64,000 bases of DNA from Elysia chlorotica (lineage: Eukaryota > Mollusca > Gastropoda > Plakobranchidae). The stretch is taken from contig RQTK01000087.1 of the NCBI GenBank assembly GCA_003991915.1, forward strand, positions 126,362-190,361, read 5' to 3'. A model generated the notes under the pieces. The model made no database searches and was not told the origin of the DNA. It saw only the letters and a list, made by a program, of their open reading frames with translations. This document shows, piece by piece, positions 33,770 through 48,884 of the stretch; position 1 is the stretch's first letter; each line of letters starts with the position of its first letter. Both the position numbers and the translations under genes were made by a program.

Positions 33770-34977
33770 TGACCCACTCGGACTGGTCAAACTGTGATAT
33801 CTCACGGCTTCCAACTTCACTTAGTGAGACGGCTACTGATACAGTGATACCCCACACCTCATCTTCCAGGTGATCATCCCCTCATTTAGTGATGGGGTCC
33901 TCCTAGCACTCTGTTCTGATATGTGTTTGAACTTTCAACGATTTTTTTTTTAGTTTCAAATCTTATCAATAATATTTAATGTTGTTTTGCTGTGTTTTTT
34001 TTTTTACTTGTTTGGCTTTTTCGTTGCTGTTGCTTTGAATGAATTGATTTTTGTTTTTAAGGAACCAAAAGGGCGTGTTTCTAAATTGATAACAAAGCAG
34101 AAAATAATATTTTGAACCGTCTATCTTTTGTCCTTACAAAAGGACTGAAGACTGATGACAGTCAAGCTACATTTGTTAAGTTGATTTAACAAATTAATAA
34201 ATATAGCAATCGCCATCTACAATGTAACATTTCTGTATTGTGAAAATTCGCAAACATCAACACCACTTTTGTATCTTGTATCAGCTCATCACTTAAATAT
34301 ATCAATGCTATCACCTATTCTTTAAATATTTATTGATTTTATTTGTTTTCAAAGTTAAAGAATTAAATAAGAGAAAGACATTAATTCGTATTTTAAATAC
34401 TTTTGATAACGTAATGTACAGACAGTATAATTGTACATGTATCAGGATTTGCAGTAAATCATGCGATAATTCTTTAATTTAAAGCAAACGTTTTTCGAAT
34501 CCCCATAAATTATGTTCAGACACACAATGCTTTCTCCACTATCTCGGTGCTAAGTGATGTGTTAGATCCCGGGGGCGAGGCGGGATAAACCTGTAATGGA
34601 TTCCTAAACCCCTCCAAGATAGGACGTGTTTGCGTCTTCACATGGTTATCACTCTCGTTAGAGCATCGCTCTCTGTGTATCAGGCGAGGTCACTCCTTCC
34701 ATCTTATCTGGTTTTCTACTGACGGCAACAAAATAGGGTCCTCCTCTTTGCGGCCTGTAAATCAAAAAGAATAAAGGGGTAGTTTGGTCAGCGTTACTAA
34801 TTCTATTTTCGCAATTTGGATCTTGACATAAACTTGAAGATGAAAAATTTACGAAAATGGCTTCAGGGCGGCTTGGTAACATACAGGTACATGACTGTGC
34901 TTCTTTATGATCTTTGCACAAATCTTTGCTTCTCAGAACATTTATGTATCTATTGCAGTGTAGGATCCTTGGGTAAA
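33770..34977. other. AT-rich non-coding stretch
   Basis: Nothing coding. Near 34645-34690, CTCTCGTTAGAGCATCGCTC resembles a tRNA D-arm, but I see no matching B box. Confidence 0.4.
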
Positions 34978-35065
34978 GAGCGGGAGATAGAGAGAGTGGA
35001 AAAGAGAGATGGAAAGAGAGATAGAGAGAGAGAGTGGAAAAGAGAGATGAAAAGAGAGATAGAGG

Positions 35066-35116
<51 letters not shown>

Positions 35117-35130
35117 AGAGAGAGGGATGG
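34978..35130. repeat. GA-rich microsatellite with GGAAAAGAGAGAT units
   Basis: GA repeats with a higher-order unit (GTGGAAAAGAGAGATGGAAA, then AGAGAGATAGAGA) at the left end and pure GA at about 35077-35112. Confidence 0.95.
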
Positions 35131-36419
35131 AACAGAGAGATATAGCATCCGCTATTGAGAATATCTATTTGCATGACGTGTATTCATAATCAAAATTCCG
35201 TGAAAACTGATAACTATATCAAATTATTGGAAAGTCAATGATGATAAAGAAAGATCTCCACTCTGAGTTCTCTAAAATTTAATTTTGTTTTTGTTTAAAA
35301 GAATATCCAGTTAGAAAATAATTAAGAATGTAAAAGCATGCCTCAGTAGTTCTCGCTGGTGCGTGCACTGCATTTGCCTATTGCACGGAAATGCACGGAT
35401 ATCAAACTCAGTTTCTTTACAGCATTATTTCTATTGCATGCGATGCTGAAACAGAATGATGCTAATCAATTATTGAAAACCTAATTTATTACTGCGCCTG
35501 GGTAAAACATGGCATTGAAAGACATCTCCATCAAGGCTTCTCACGCTATATTATCCTTTTATTTTCCTTCAATTGCAGCTTGCACTTTGGTGCTGTTGCG
35601 CGAATGTTGCATACAGTTAAAACGGAATTAGGGGACGTAAAACAGTCCAGAATTAAAACCTGGTTTAAAAAAAAAAACTTGCCAAGAAGTTATGTAGTTT
35701 AAGTATAGAGCCAAATAAAAAAAGAAAGAAATCCTGTTATTGTTTTTGGCCTTTGCCAAAAGGTAATATGAATTTTTTGTTATGTGTTACTGTTGTAAAA
35801 CGAGGTTCATTTTACGAGAGGACATGATAAGTTCGCTCATTATTAATTCACATTGCGCTTTGTAGCCACAAAACAATGAACTGTAGGAAGGCAAAAACTA
35901 TTTAAACAATTATGGGTGCTTCCAACGGTCATACATTGTGAGTACAAATGGATTCCAGCGATTGCATCTACAACTTATAGAAAAGTAGGAAAAAACTTGC
36001 ATTGTTATAACAAGAAAATAGCGGGCACATTTTCTATAAATAGTGAATGTGCCAAGTTCGATATTGTTAGAATTTTTTCAAAAAGATTCCATTCATAATC
36101 ATCTTACAACATTCTGTTGAAATCATAACACTAAAAACCCGGAGCTTAAGATAAAGATGAAACCTGCTAGATAGCTTGACATGACACTCAGAATTTACTG
36201 CGAAGATCTGAGGAGGTGAAAGCCTGGAACTCTGTGCGGTAAGGCTGAGATACGGTTCCATTGTGGCTCTGAGATTAGAGTCTCCGGCCTCTGTCCCTGT
36301 GGTCAGTTTCTGCCTGGTGATGGTCAAGAGTGGTCAGTCCAGAGACGTCCAGCAATCTCGGACACGCCCTCAGGGATATCTCTGGCAATGGGGGTGGTAC
36401 AGGCTTAGGCGACTGTGAT
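35131..36419. other. Non-coding; candidate conserved block at 35340-35640
   Basis: 35340-35640 is complex and repeat-free and contains GCTAATCAATTATTG, a cluster of homeodomain-type words. The remainder is AT-rich unique sequence. Confidence 0.35.
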
Positions 36420-36454
36420 AAAGAGAGGGAGAGAGAGAGGGGAGAGAGAGAGGG

Positions 36455-36535
<81 letters not shown>

Positions 36536-36545
36536 AGAGAGAGAT

Positions 36546-36593
<48 letters not shown>

Positions 36594-36596
36594 GTT
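36420..36596. repeat. (GA)n microsatellite
   Basis: About 175 bases of GA with occasional GGA, GATA and GAC variants. Confidence 0.97.
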
Positions 36597-36959
36597 GATA
36601 GTCCTCTGACGTTGGACGTTAACTCCCCCCTTCTAACGGGATGTTCCAGGACCGTGTGATAACACTGTGTGTTGCGGGGAGTCCGGAGAAAGGATAAGGT
36701 TTGATTTATCGTCACTTTCTGTAGACACCATTGTCCTCCTGGGGTGGGGGTAAACTTACCTCACTCTTGGTTAGCTTTGGAACTGGAGTTGTGCGGCTTC
36801 GCAAAAGAGTGATTTACGTTTAAACTTCTCAGATTCTGAGGTTAAATTTATCTTTTTTTTTCTTGCAATTTGGCATATTAAAATTTAAAAGAAAACTACC
36901 TTGTCTTGAAATATATTTTTTTCATTTTATTCGAAGATTCCAGAGAAAACAAAAACGGA
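36597..36959. other. Non-coding spacer
   Basis: Unique sequence; nothing recognised. Confidence 0.45.
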
Positions 36960-37415
36960 CATAGCCACACAAAAAGTGGCCTATTTATCTTTTAGTATTA
37001 TAGATCGGATATCAGGGAATCCTAGGGTTTCCAACATTATCATCCTGTGTGAGAACAACTTTTATCTGAATAAATGAAATAAAAGAGAGCACCAATTTTG
37101 CTATCGGTCTAGAGATAGAGACTATCCAAAAATGACATTGTCCATTTTACAAAATTATCTTTAAAACCACACAAAAAGTGGCCCTTTTATCTTTCAGTAT
37201 TATAGATCGTAAATCTGGGAATCCTAGACTTTCCACAATCATCATCCTATGGGAGGAACATTTTTATTGGAATAAATGAAATAAACGAGACACCAATTTC
37301 GCTATAGGTCTAGCTCATGCGGTTTCACACAGAGACTATCCAATGAATGACATTGTCCCGTTTTCGTGTATTGTCGCTCTTGCAGCACTATTTTACAAAA
37401 ACATCTTTAAAATGT
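36960..37415. repeat. Roughly 200-base tandem duplication
   Basis: Unit 1 (about 36965-37166) and unit 2 (about 37169-37415) share CACACAAAAAGTGGCC, AGTATTATAGATCG, GGAATCCTAG, CATCATCCT, GAATAAATGAAATAAA, ACCAATTT, GAGACTATCCAA and AATGACATTGTCC. Unit 2 has an extra insertion near 37312-37330. Confidence 0.92.
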
Positions 37416-38000
37416 AATGTGTTAAAACTTGAAATAGGCCTAGACTACAACAGTAATTGTATGAAGAAAAAAGTTGATAGTCAAATCTTTTGAAATCATA
37501 CAGTATCATTCAATAATCCTACGATGTTTACACGCGCAGATGATCTTCTTAATAAAGTGTTTTAAAAGATAGGCTATTTATTTTTCTCGGAAATCTCCTC
37601 TCTTTCGGTTTACAAAAAGCGACTTCTGGTATTATTTTCTGCAGAGTTATCAATCACAAACAGTCAGGTACCTTTCCAGATTCTCTCCACGCCTAAAATA
37701 ACAATTGTAGTAAGGAAGGTCAAACTACACTCAATCTATCATCAAGCCATAATACACATGTATTAAATTTGTCGGCAACCACTCATATTATGGTCCTACT
37801 TATATGTTTCATCCGCCTCTCGGTTTTTATGTGGAAATATAATCCCCGAGCCTGCTGGTCTATCGTGGTTCTTGCGATCTCAATTACCCGTGCTAGAACA
37901 ACCGTTTATGCCAGAGCCCACTTGTTGTCTCTATTGCCTGGAGTGGACGGGTGCGGACAGACACGTTACCCAGGGTAACCGTATCCATCCAGGCAATGGC
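37416..38000. other. Non-coding stretch
   Basis: AT-rich, then GC-richer from 37850. The 69-codon frame at 37769-37978 has a hydrophobic start but no recognisable motif. Confidence 0.45.
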
Positions 38001-38035
38001 AGGCATGGGTCGGCATGGGTCGGCATGGGTCGACA
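38001..38035. repeat. Decamer repeat (GGCATGGGTC)n
   Basis: Three to four tandem copies of GGCATGGGTC, ending in GGGTCGACAG. Confidence 0.93.
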
Positions 38036-38284
38036 GCCCATAATTTCTGTCGTCATCACTCACAGTGAGGGTCTTCCGCGTACCTCCCACTGAACTGGGG
38101 CTGTCTCATTTGTCTGATGTGGGAGCCTTATGAATAGAATCCCAACTAACCGGGCACAATGTAGATGTATTAGGTTAAGACATTTTTGTATTGTTTGTGT
38201 ATTTTTAAAAGTAGTTTTTTCCACTCCCATTTCCCCTTTTTCGTAAAACCGTATCTTTGTCAAGCCCTATACCTTTTATTCTTA

Positions 38285-38319
38285 AGTCTTACCTTCTCTT
38301 CCTCTCTCTCTCACACACA

Positions 38320-38361
<42 letters not shown>

Positions 38362-38580
38362 GCCTATCTGCCTGCCTCCATGTCTATCTGTTTGTCTGTC
38401 TGCCTGTGTATCTTTTAAGTGTCTGAGTGTCTTTTGTCTTTCTGTCTCTCTATCTTTGCCTCTGTCTCACTGCTTGACTCTATGCGCCCGTCTCTCTCTC
38501 TCTAGGTCTCTTTCTTGCTTTATGTTTACCTCTCTCTCTCTCTATCTCTCTCTCTCTCTCTCTATCTCTCTCGCCCTTCA
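38285..38580. repeat. CT-rich simple-sequence block
   Basis: CT and CTGT repeats with pure CT runs at about 38321-38357 and 38528-38570. Confidence 0.94.
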
Positions 38581-38902
38581 ACTATCTTGTAAACTTGAAA
38601 ATGGCCAACTACACGTATGCAAATGTTCCTCTCATAAACTTACACGACTTCCTGTCCTTGTATCTGCCTCTCTCACTTAACGGTTTAATCCGAAATCATC
38701 CACGTATTTCCTACACATCTGAGACAACTTTAAAGTGTAGATTTAACCCTCAACATGTGAAAATAGTCACTACCCCCATCGTCCAAGCAGTAATCCGCAA
38801 CCAGCAGATGTTTCTGTATCCAAGAAGTCAACAGCTGCTGCCGTTTTAATATCAGGTACGAGTTCTACTACAACTTAAGGTTGTATAAGAGTTCCATTTT
38901 AA

Positions 38903-38933
<31 letters not shown>

Positions 38934-39140
38934 TCCATCTCTTATTGCTAATACATGTATTCCTTCTCACCCTTGTTTCCATGAGCCCCCCCCCTTTCCC
39001 ATCAGACGCACGATTCCCCTAACTAGTAGATGTCCAGAGTAAACACCGACCTGCTCTGTGATGAGTAGTGTCCCGGTTGTTGGGGATTAGGGTGGATTAG
39101 CGTCTCCCGGCTAATTCCAGGGCTGAAGACACTCAGACAG
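38581..39140. other. Non-coding stretch with a CT run
   Basis: Mostly unique. A pure CT run lies at about 38903-38931. The 84-codon frame at 38595-38849 has no recognised motif. Confidence 0.45.
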
Positions 39141-39148
39141 CAGATAGG

Positions 39149-39292
39149 CCGCAGATACCTCGCTTTCCATCTAGGTCCAGTTCTAGATAGTCCTGAGTTA
39201 AGTATGGACACCAGACTCCAGATACCTCGCTTTGCCAGGTCCATCTAGGTCCATGTCTAGATAGCCCTGACTTAAGTCTGGACATCAGGTCG
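39149..39292. repeat. 66-base tandem duplication
   Basis: Two units with CAGATACCTCGCTTT, CCATCTAGGTCCA, TCTAGATAG, CCTGA and TTAAGT, followed by TGGACA and CAG. Unit 2 has a short insertion after CGCTTT. Confidence 0.88.
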
Positions 39293-39299
39293 CAGCATC

Positions 39300-39300
<1 letters not shown>

Positions 39301-39334
<34 letters not shown>
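39301..39334. repeat. (GA)n microsatellite
   Basis: About 16 perfect units. Confidence 0.96.
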
Positions 39335-39339
<5 letters not shown>

Positions 39340-39594
39340 TGGGAGGATCATTCTGAGGAAGCCATGGTCAGGATTATAGAAACCTCGCAAGAGCTTCTGA
39401 AACTTTTTACATGTGTAACGGAGGTCGTTATACCCCGTGTCAAAACCTGGGTTTTCTAATGTTATGCTACTTCTGCAAACATTGCAAGGGAAAATTGTAT
39501 CTACGTAGAATAGTTGCAGAGAAGTAAATGGTAGAGGAAGAAAAAGGAGAAGAAGAAGAAAAAGATGAAAAAGATGAAAAAGAAGAAAGAAGAA

Positions 39595-39596
<2 letters not shown>

Positions 39597-39645
<49 letters not shown>

Positions 39646-40120
39646 TAGAGATAGATAGAAAAAGAGAAGGAGAATGTGAAAAAAAAATTGGATGGGTAAT
39701 TTCTTCAAACATAGTCGATATTCATAGACAGAAATGCAGTTAATTTTGCTAAAAATGGTGATTTTCAGTTGCTGTAAGTATTGTTACTGCTCACTCCTTA
39801 ATTGCGCTTCATAGAACATGCCGCAAAAGTCGCTTTCTATAGGTTAACAATCAACACCCTATAACAGAGAGAGAAAGAGATAGATAGAAAAAGAGATGGA
39901 GAATGTGAAAAAAAAAGAAATTTGGTTGGGTAATTTGTTCAAACACGGTCGATATTGCTAGCCATAAATGCAGTTAGTTTTGCACAAAAAAGGCAACTCT
40001 TTAAAACATTATTGGTTATTTCCCTTTGCCTATAAGTTTTGTTACTGATCTGTCCTCAATTCAGCTTCACAGAACATGTAACAAAGTTGCTTTCTATAGG
40101 TTAACAATCAGCATCCTATT
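39597..40120. repeat. Roughly 245-base tandem duplication starting in GA repeat
   Basis: Each unit starts with a GAGA/GATAGATAGAAAAAGAGA tract (39597-39668 and 39866-39900) and continues GGAGAATGTGAAAAAAAA, TTGG, GGGTAATTT, CGATATT, AAATGCAGTTA, GTTACTG, CAGAACATG or TAGAACATG, and TTTCTATAGGTTAACAATCA. Unit 2 has an insertion near 39990-40030. Confidence 0.92.
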
Positions 40121-40840
40121 CACATTGAATTGAAATGATGACAAGTAAAGGAAGCATGAATTCGACTCGAAAAACAGTCCTTAATGTATTTTGTGCTAGT
40201 AAATGCCATCATCAAAGACAGTCATTATAATCATGTGATTATTATACTCTCAGTGAAATGTTCAAAGACCTCCACGTAGACCTTGATATTGTAGGCAATG
40301 CTGCGGATGCAAAGACTGACATCGATTGGTAGACTTAAATACATAATTGGTTTAGATCAAAGGGTTCTCTCCAATGTCAAAAAAAGCCCCAAGAACAGAA
40401 ATCAATGATGGTATAAGACTTAGAACAGCACAGTCGGTTTAAGCTCTTGGTTAGTTTCTCTTTTTTTTTTCAAATAGTTCATTGAGTACATTTTTTTTCC
40501 TTTGGAGTTCATTGGAAAAAGATGTAGGCTCCAGGTATTATATGCTATAATTGTTTGTATACATACCTCTGTACAGAGTGACAGGCAAAGCACTTGGAAT
40601 TCGTGATGGACCGTACATACATGTTTAATAGGTGGGCATTTTGAAACTCTCTAATGGTTCTTGGGAAACACAATTCCTGCTTCAGCCTTTTGTCACGTAA
40701 TATAGCTAACATTTTTTTTTTTTAAAGATATGTATCTTATAATCTAGTATTGTCTAAAAAGAGAAAACACAGTTTTTATAGATTTTTTTCTTGAACAAAA
40801 ATATAAGAGTATTTGGAAAAGCCTGAATCAAAAAGCAATT
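40121..40840. other. AT-rich non-coding stretch
   Basis: Nothing recognised. Confidence 0.5.
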
Positions 40841-41360
40841 AAGTCCATTTGGCCCAACATGCCGATATTCGTCCTTTTTTCCTAAGACAGCAGACCTCGT
40901 CCAAGGGATTTTGGTCGAACTTCGCTTCTCTGTTTGAATTCTTTTTTTTTCTTTAATTCAATAGGGTAGTGTAATGGATCGCAAGGCTAAAGCCTTTACT
41001 TTTTCTCTAACAAAATTGTGATTCTGTTAGTTTGACAACTCACCGTAACAAAATAATATTCACTTTGTTTTTAAATTAACATTTTTATCATATGTAAAGC
41101 GAGTCTTTTTTTTCGTGTGTAGAGCAAAAAGTCCATTTGGCCGAAAATGCCGATATTCGTCCTTTTTTCCTAAGACAGCAGACCTCGTCCAAGGGATTTT
41201 GGTCGAACTTCGCTTCTCTGTTTGAATTTTTTTAAATTTTTTTTTATTCTTCAATTGGATAGGGTAGTGTTATGTAACGCCTTGATAAATATTCGTTATT
41301 TTTCATTTTAAATATGCATTTCTATCATATAAAAAAGTCTTGTTTTCGTGTGAAGAGCAA
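40841..41360. repeat. 289-base tandem duplication with a third partial unit
   Basis: 40841-40972 and 41130-41270 match closely. About 82 bases, from ATGCCGATATTCG to TGTTTGAATT, are identical. The sequence before the second unit (TTTAAATTAACATTTTTATC to AGAGCAAAAAG) recurs, diverged, after it at 41300-41360, so a third unit starts there. Confidence 0.93.
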
Positions 41361-42241
<881 letters not shown>

Positions 42242-42769
42242 AACATTTTTACATTGTATTTCTATTCAATTCGATAATGTTTAAATACTGTTATTTAAAA
42301 AAAAATTTAAAATTTGGTGTAGATCAATGTATATTTATTTTTTCTTACAAACGTATTAATTTTATTTTCCTTTCGTCTTATTAATTTGAAGAAAAACGAC
42401 AGACGCCATAATAAGCCGCAGTCCCTATGTTAAAAAATCGAACAATACATTTCTTTATTTTTTTTAAAGACGAAAATCGATTAAAATTCTTCAAGGAAAA
42501 AAAGCCCTACCACAAACGAGAGGGAACTCTCGTTATAATAATTTTTTCTTCCACATCTGTCAATACTACCAACCATCTTCTCAGTCACCAACTGACTGAA
42601 GTCTTGATCTTGTCCGGGAAACCCGAATGGTCTTTTGCAAAATCAATACTCAAACCCCAAGACTAATTTGCGCGTTACATAAAATTGCTTGTTATTGTAA
42701 ATCCAATGTCCGCATAATTTCAGAATCAATAGGCACACAGCACTCAGACAAGCGCCACAACCCAGATGA
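42242..42769. other. AT-rich non-coding stretch
   Basis: Nothing recognised; short frames only. Confidence 0.5.
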
Positions 42770-42884
42770 GCTGAGTTTGGTTGAGTTGGCTTACCGTCCA
42801 ACATCAGCACTATATGGTATATATTGTGGGCGAGCTCCAGTCTGACAATTTTATGTGCTGCCACATACGAGACAGGGCAGGCTT
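42770..42884 (+). mobile_element. Dispersed repeat family, copy 6
   Basis: GAGCTGAGTTTGGTTGAGTT, ACCGTCCAACATCAGCACTA, TATATTGTGGGCGAGCTCCA, GTCTGACAATTTTATGTGCT, GCCACATACGAGACAGGGCA. One of the best-preserved copies, lacking the GACGT step seen in copies 1 and 2. Confidence 0.65.
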
Positions 42885-43079
42885 AGAGATAAACGCTATT
42901 TAAGATAAAATGAGACTTTATAAGTTATAAACAATTTCCGAGGCACCGTATTTTTTCCCTTTGCTTTCCAAACACTGATTATCAATATGAATAACAGACT
43001 TTGGCTCAGAGCGCTCATTAACTTAAGAGATAAAAATTAACTGTCCGGCTACAATTAACTGAAGATCATAAATTATTGG

Positions 43080-43140
43080 AAGCGGATTCCATTGGTTAAG
43101 GTTTGTGAGCAGAATGTTTGAAGTTCAATTCCCACCTACC
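43080..43140 (+). mobile_element. tRNA-like SINE head
   Basis: GATTCCATTGGTTAAGGTTT is A-box-like and GAAGTTCAATTCCCACC is a good B box, at normal spacing. It is followed by sequence that belongs to the local duplication. Confidence 0.5.
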
Positions 43141-43143
43141 TAG

Positions 43144-43886
43144 TGCTACATTTTGGTTATAGGGACAGAGGCGCTGATTTGGTGCATTATAATCAAATTG
43201 GAACATGTAGGCGAGGGTGTGAAGCTTTTGCTTTTCATTTACATAATGACGTCTTCCCAAGGAACTTTGCAGACTAGGACGATCCCTGTGTAATTATTAT
43301 AATTCTGCTGGGGATAGATCTCAAGTAATACAATCAAGTATGTTCATGATCCATTTATTTATTTATTAAACTTCTCCCTATCGTCTAGAGGTAAAGGATT
43401 CCGCAAGTACTGGAGATAGACCTTAAGTAATACATGCAAATATTTTCATAATCCACTTGTTTATTTACCAAACTTCTCCCTTTCGTCTAGAGCTAAATGA
43501 TTCCACAGGAATAAGTGGTTTGAGAGTAGGTAATTCCTTTTTGTTTAGAGTGGGGTAGATATTGACGGACAAAGGGGAAGGTAAAATCATTAAAGAAATA
43601 CACGCTCACATTAAAAGAAGAAAAACACGAAATGTTATACATGTATCCGGTTGAGGAGAAAGAGGCTGTTCTCTTCCGATCCCTCTGAACCGAGCAATAA
43701 TAGAGCAATAGGCACGTTATCACCTTCTCTGTTTTGAACATTACACCCTATAAACACAATAAAATCATAACCATTTACAAAACACATCTTAGGAAGAAAC
43801 GGCTTAAAATAATGGGTGTTAAGCTTATGAACCCGAGGGGACTGAAAGTTTGTTGTGAGAGGCAGCCTCAAGGTCGGCGAGGAGGG

Positions 43887-43890
<4 letters not shown>
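43144..43890. repeat. Roughly 0.8-kb duplication, unit 1
   Basis: It shares with 44083-44678 the blocks TTTGGTTATAGGGACAGAGG, AAGTAATAC, CTTCTCCCT, TTCCTTTTTGTTTAGAGTGG, ACACGCTCACATTAAAAGAA, ATACATGTATCCGGTTGAGG and GAGGGGACTGAAAGTTTGTT. Inside it, a block of about 100 bases (from GATAGATCTCAAGTAATAC, near 43311) is itself repeated near 43409. Confidence 0.93.

Positions 43891-43952
<62 letters not shown>
43889..43952. repeat. (GA)n microsatellite
   Basis: About 31 units, at the right end of duplication unit 1. Confidence 0.97.
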
Positions 43953-43953
<1 letters not shown>

Positions 43954-44082
43954 TTCATATTAAAGGACTTCGATCGTTTTAGCTAGTTATAAAGTAACGA
44001 TCTTTGGCAAGGTAGTAATAGGGCAATGAGGGTAACTTGAAAAATCTTTTTTTTTTACTACCGTCGTTTTTCCCCTGTACTC

Positions 44083-44678
44083 TTAATTTGGTTATAAGGA
44101 CAGAGACGCTGACTTCGTGTACTTGTATTATCATTAAATTGCAAAATGTAAAGGAGGGGTCTTTAACGTTTTTCTGCCGGAGGTAGATCTTTAGTAATAC
44201 AATCAAGTATTTTCATGATCCACTTCTTTATTTACCAAAGTTCTCCCTTGTGTCCAGAGCTAAAGGATTACGCAAGCATTATTGCTTTGAAATCGGTTTC
44301 AAAGCACAGGAATAAGTTGTATGACAGTAGGCCTAGGTAATTCCTTTTTGTTTAGAGTGGGGTAGACATGAGAAGGGAAAAGTCATTAAAGAAATACACG
44401 CTCACATTAAAAGAAGAAAAACACGAAATGTTATACATGTATCCGGTTGAGGAGAAAGAGACAGTTCTCTCCCGATCCCTCTGAACCGAGCAATAACAGA
44501 GCAATAAGCACGTTATCACCTTCTCTGTTTTTAACATTACATCCTATAAACACAATAAAACCATAACCATTTACAAAATACATGTTAGGAAGAAATGGCT
44601 TAAAATAATGGGTGTTAAGCTTATGGACCCGAGGGGACTGAAAGTTTGTTGTGAGAGGCAGCCTCAAGGTAGGGAAGA
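44083..44678. repeat. Roughly 0.8-kb duplication, unit 2
   Basis: Homologous to 43144-43890; the best-matching part (44339-44678) is offset by about 803 bases. It also ends in a GA array (44690-44800). It has an extra insertion near 44277-44305 (AAATCGGTTTCAAAGC, a small imperfect palindrome). Confidence 0.93.
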
Positions 44679-44688
44679 AAGAGGGAGA

Positions 44689-46690
<2,002 letters not shown>

Positions 46691-46696
46691 AGACTC

Positions 46697-47500
46697 GCTT
46701 CGTGCCTCATGACACCCATCTCTCTCTCTGGGCGGGGATGTCCAAACAAGATCATCCCATGCTCATGGCACGGAAGTTGTACATATACTAATGTACTAAT
46801 GAGCAGTGTTGAGTGTGGTGTCCACAGTAAAGCCAACAGCTGCTTGGGCATAGTAATGTTGGTGTCGCCTATTAGAGGAGTACACCATTGTACAAAGAAC
46901 GTGTATCTCTAGTTAGAGTCCTGCTGGTAACTAACCATTTCGGGCGCAGGGGAAGGTCATGTATTCAGAGAGGCACATGTTTCCTGCACGGCGTTGAGTC
47001 GGAAGGTGTTTATAAAATAGAAATACTTCCGTGAGATGTTTAAAATGTTGTCCCGCCCATGTCCACCAATCTTCCTCGATACTCTCTTCCACGGCTACAA
47101 TGCATGAAAAGATTTTTTTTTGTATTTTTGTCTTCTTTTTAAACATTTTGAATACAGTACAAGCATCACAAATAACTTTTGTTGTTTTGGGGAACATAAC
47201 ACCACCGTACAATGATTCGAAGAGGCGTGTCTCGTGACACCCTTACTAACCAGTGACGTCCAAACAGGATCATCTCCTGGTACAAAAGTTATACTAATGA
47301 GCAGTGTGGTATCCAGGGATCGTCCACCGTCTAAGCCAACAGCTGCTGGAGACGGAGTATTAATGGTTCAAGTCTTTCCCCTAAAGCTGCGTATAGCCAG
47401 ATTGGGTGCGGAACGAGTGAGACTGAAGTTCAGACATGGCGCAGACACGGGTGTTTATAAAAATAATAATGTATGGATTTCCGTCAGCCATTTGAAACTG
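46697..47500. repeat. Old, diverged tandem duplication
   Basis: Block 46697-46865 (CTCATGACACCCAT, GTCCAAACAAGATCATC, ATACTAATG, GAGCAGTGTTGAG, AGCCAACAGCTGCT) matches 47231-47350 in the same order. The following parts also correspond (GTGTTTATAAAAT... near 47007 and 47450). Confidence 0.8.
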
Positions 47501-48796
47501 CCTCGTGTGGATTTCTTTTTACTTTCTTTTATGTATTTGTGTTTTACGCTGATGGTCCGTTTTTGAATAGCGTGGTTACATTAAAAAATATATTTCTTTT
47601 TCTTATGAAAGTTAATTTGTTTCTAAAGAAAAGTGTCAAGGATTCAGAAAAAAAAATAAAGCTACAAAACATGTTGCTCGTCCTAGTCTCTGAAAGGGGA
47701 GTTGAAAGTATCTCTTAAACTAGATCTATTTTATTTCGGCATATTTAGGGAAAGACTTCGTATCCATTCGTTAAATCAACTAAACTGGTAGTCATTGACG
47801 TTCCCTCCACCAACGTAAATATATTTGTCAAAAGATATAATATTATAGTCATAAAGGAGATGTTTATTGTCTGTAAGAAAACAATGAGCGCGTCTGACGT
47901 CTGGCTGGCTGTTGAGTGTCTATCGAAAAGTAGACAAACATTTCAAAACAAGCTAAACAATGATGGAGAAGTGGGGATAAACCAGTGTCTAACATCGCGA
48001 GTGTGCCGTGTTGTTTATTTGGCCCCCCATAAACTCAGATTTGTGTATTTTTCCGCGTGGGCTTCACTTCATCAAAATGTAAACACGCATGTATGTATCA
48101 GGTATCGGAGATTGATAATGCATAATTCTATTATCCGAGAGAGACCAATACAAAACATTTGAATAAGCCTTTGGTCGCAGTCTAAGAGTCTAAAAGAAAA
48201 ACCAAACAAAGTAAAAAACATTTTATACGATTTTGAGAGCGCAATGTAAATAGTTACATAATTTAGATAGAGCAGTGTATCTGGGTCGAAAAACACACGA
48301 GATTATTACATTCTCTGTCTATTAGTCAGAGAAAAACAATAATAGATATAGCTTTATCATCACAGAGCAGCAAACCTTAAGCCATAAAAGGTGTATTTAT
48401 ACATATTTCTTTCACAATTATTGTCAGATTAATGTACAATATGACGGCTGGTTGATTTGGCAGTGATTGTCATCCGCCATAACTAACTTGTCCACGGGGG
48501 GTCGATACTGGAGGAGTAACTGGAGGGGGGGGGGTAACTGGAAGGATGTCGCCACAAAAAACAATAATGTCCCGCCCAGTGTGTAAGTTGTAAGCACCGG
48601 GTGACAGATACTGGCGTCGCTTCGTCAAAACAATCCGGCACGTTTATCAGCCCCTGCATGGCACGACGCGACCTAGATCTCTAGAACAACATAGACTGTC
48701 TCGGAGATGGGAGCTAACCCCTCAATAATGCTAATATTCTTTTGTTTATAAAATGGCAACTTCGTCCTATAGAAAGCCTCAGTGTGGTCACCAGAC

Positions 48797-48799
<3 letters not shown>
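47501..48799. other. Non-coding stretch
   Basis: Unique sequence. A G-rich patch at 48495-48535 includes a ten-base G run. The 100-codon frame at 47860-48162 has no recognised motif. Confidence 0.45.

Positions 48800-48881
<82 letters not shown>
48800..48881. repeat. (GA)n microsatellite
   Basis: About 40 perfect GA units ending in GCGCGCGA. Confidence 0.98.

Positions 48882-48884
<3 letters not shown>

Noticed and set aside
39133..39708. Minus-strand 191-codon frame
   Set aside because: It joins a CT/GA low-complexity stretch to a local tandem duplication; no recognisable domain.
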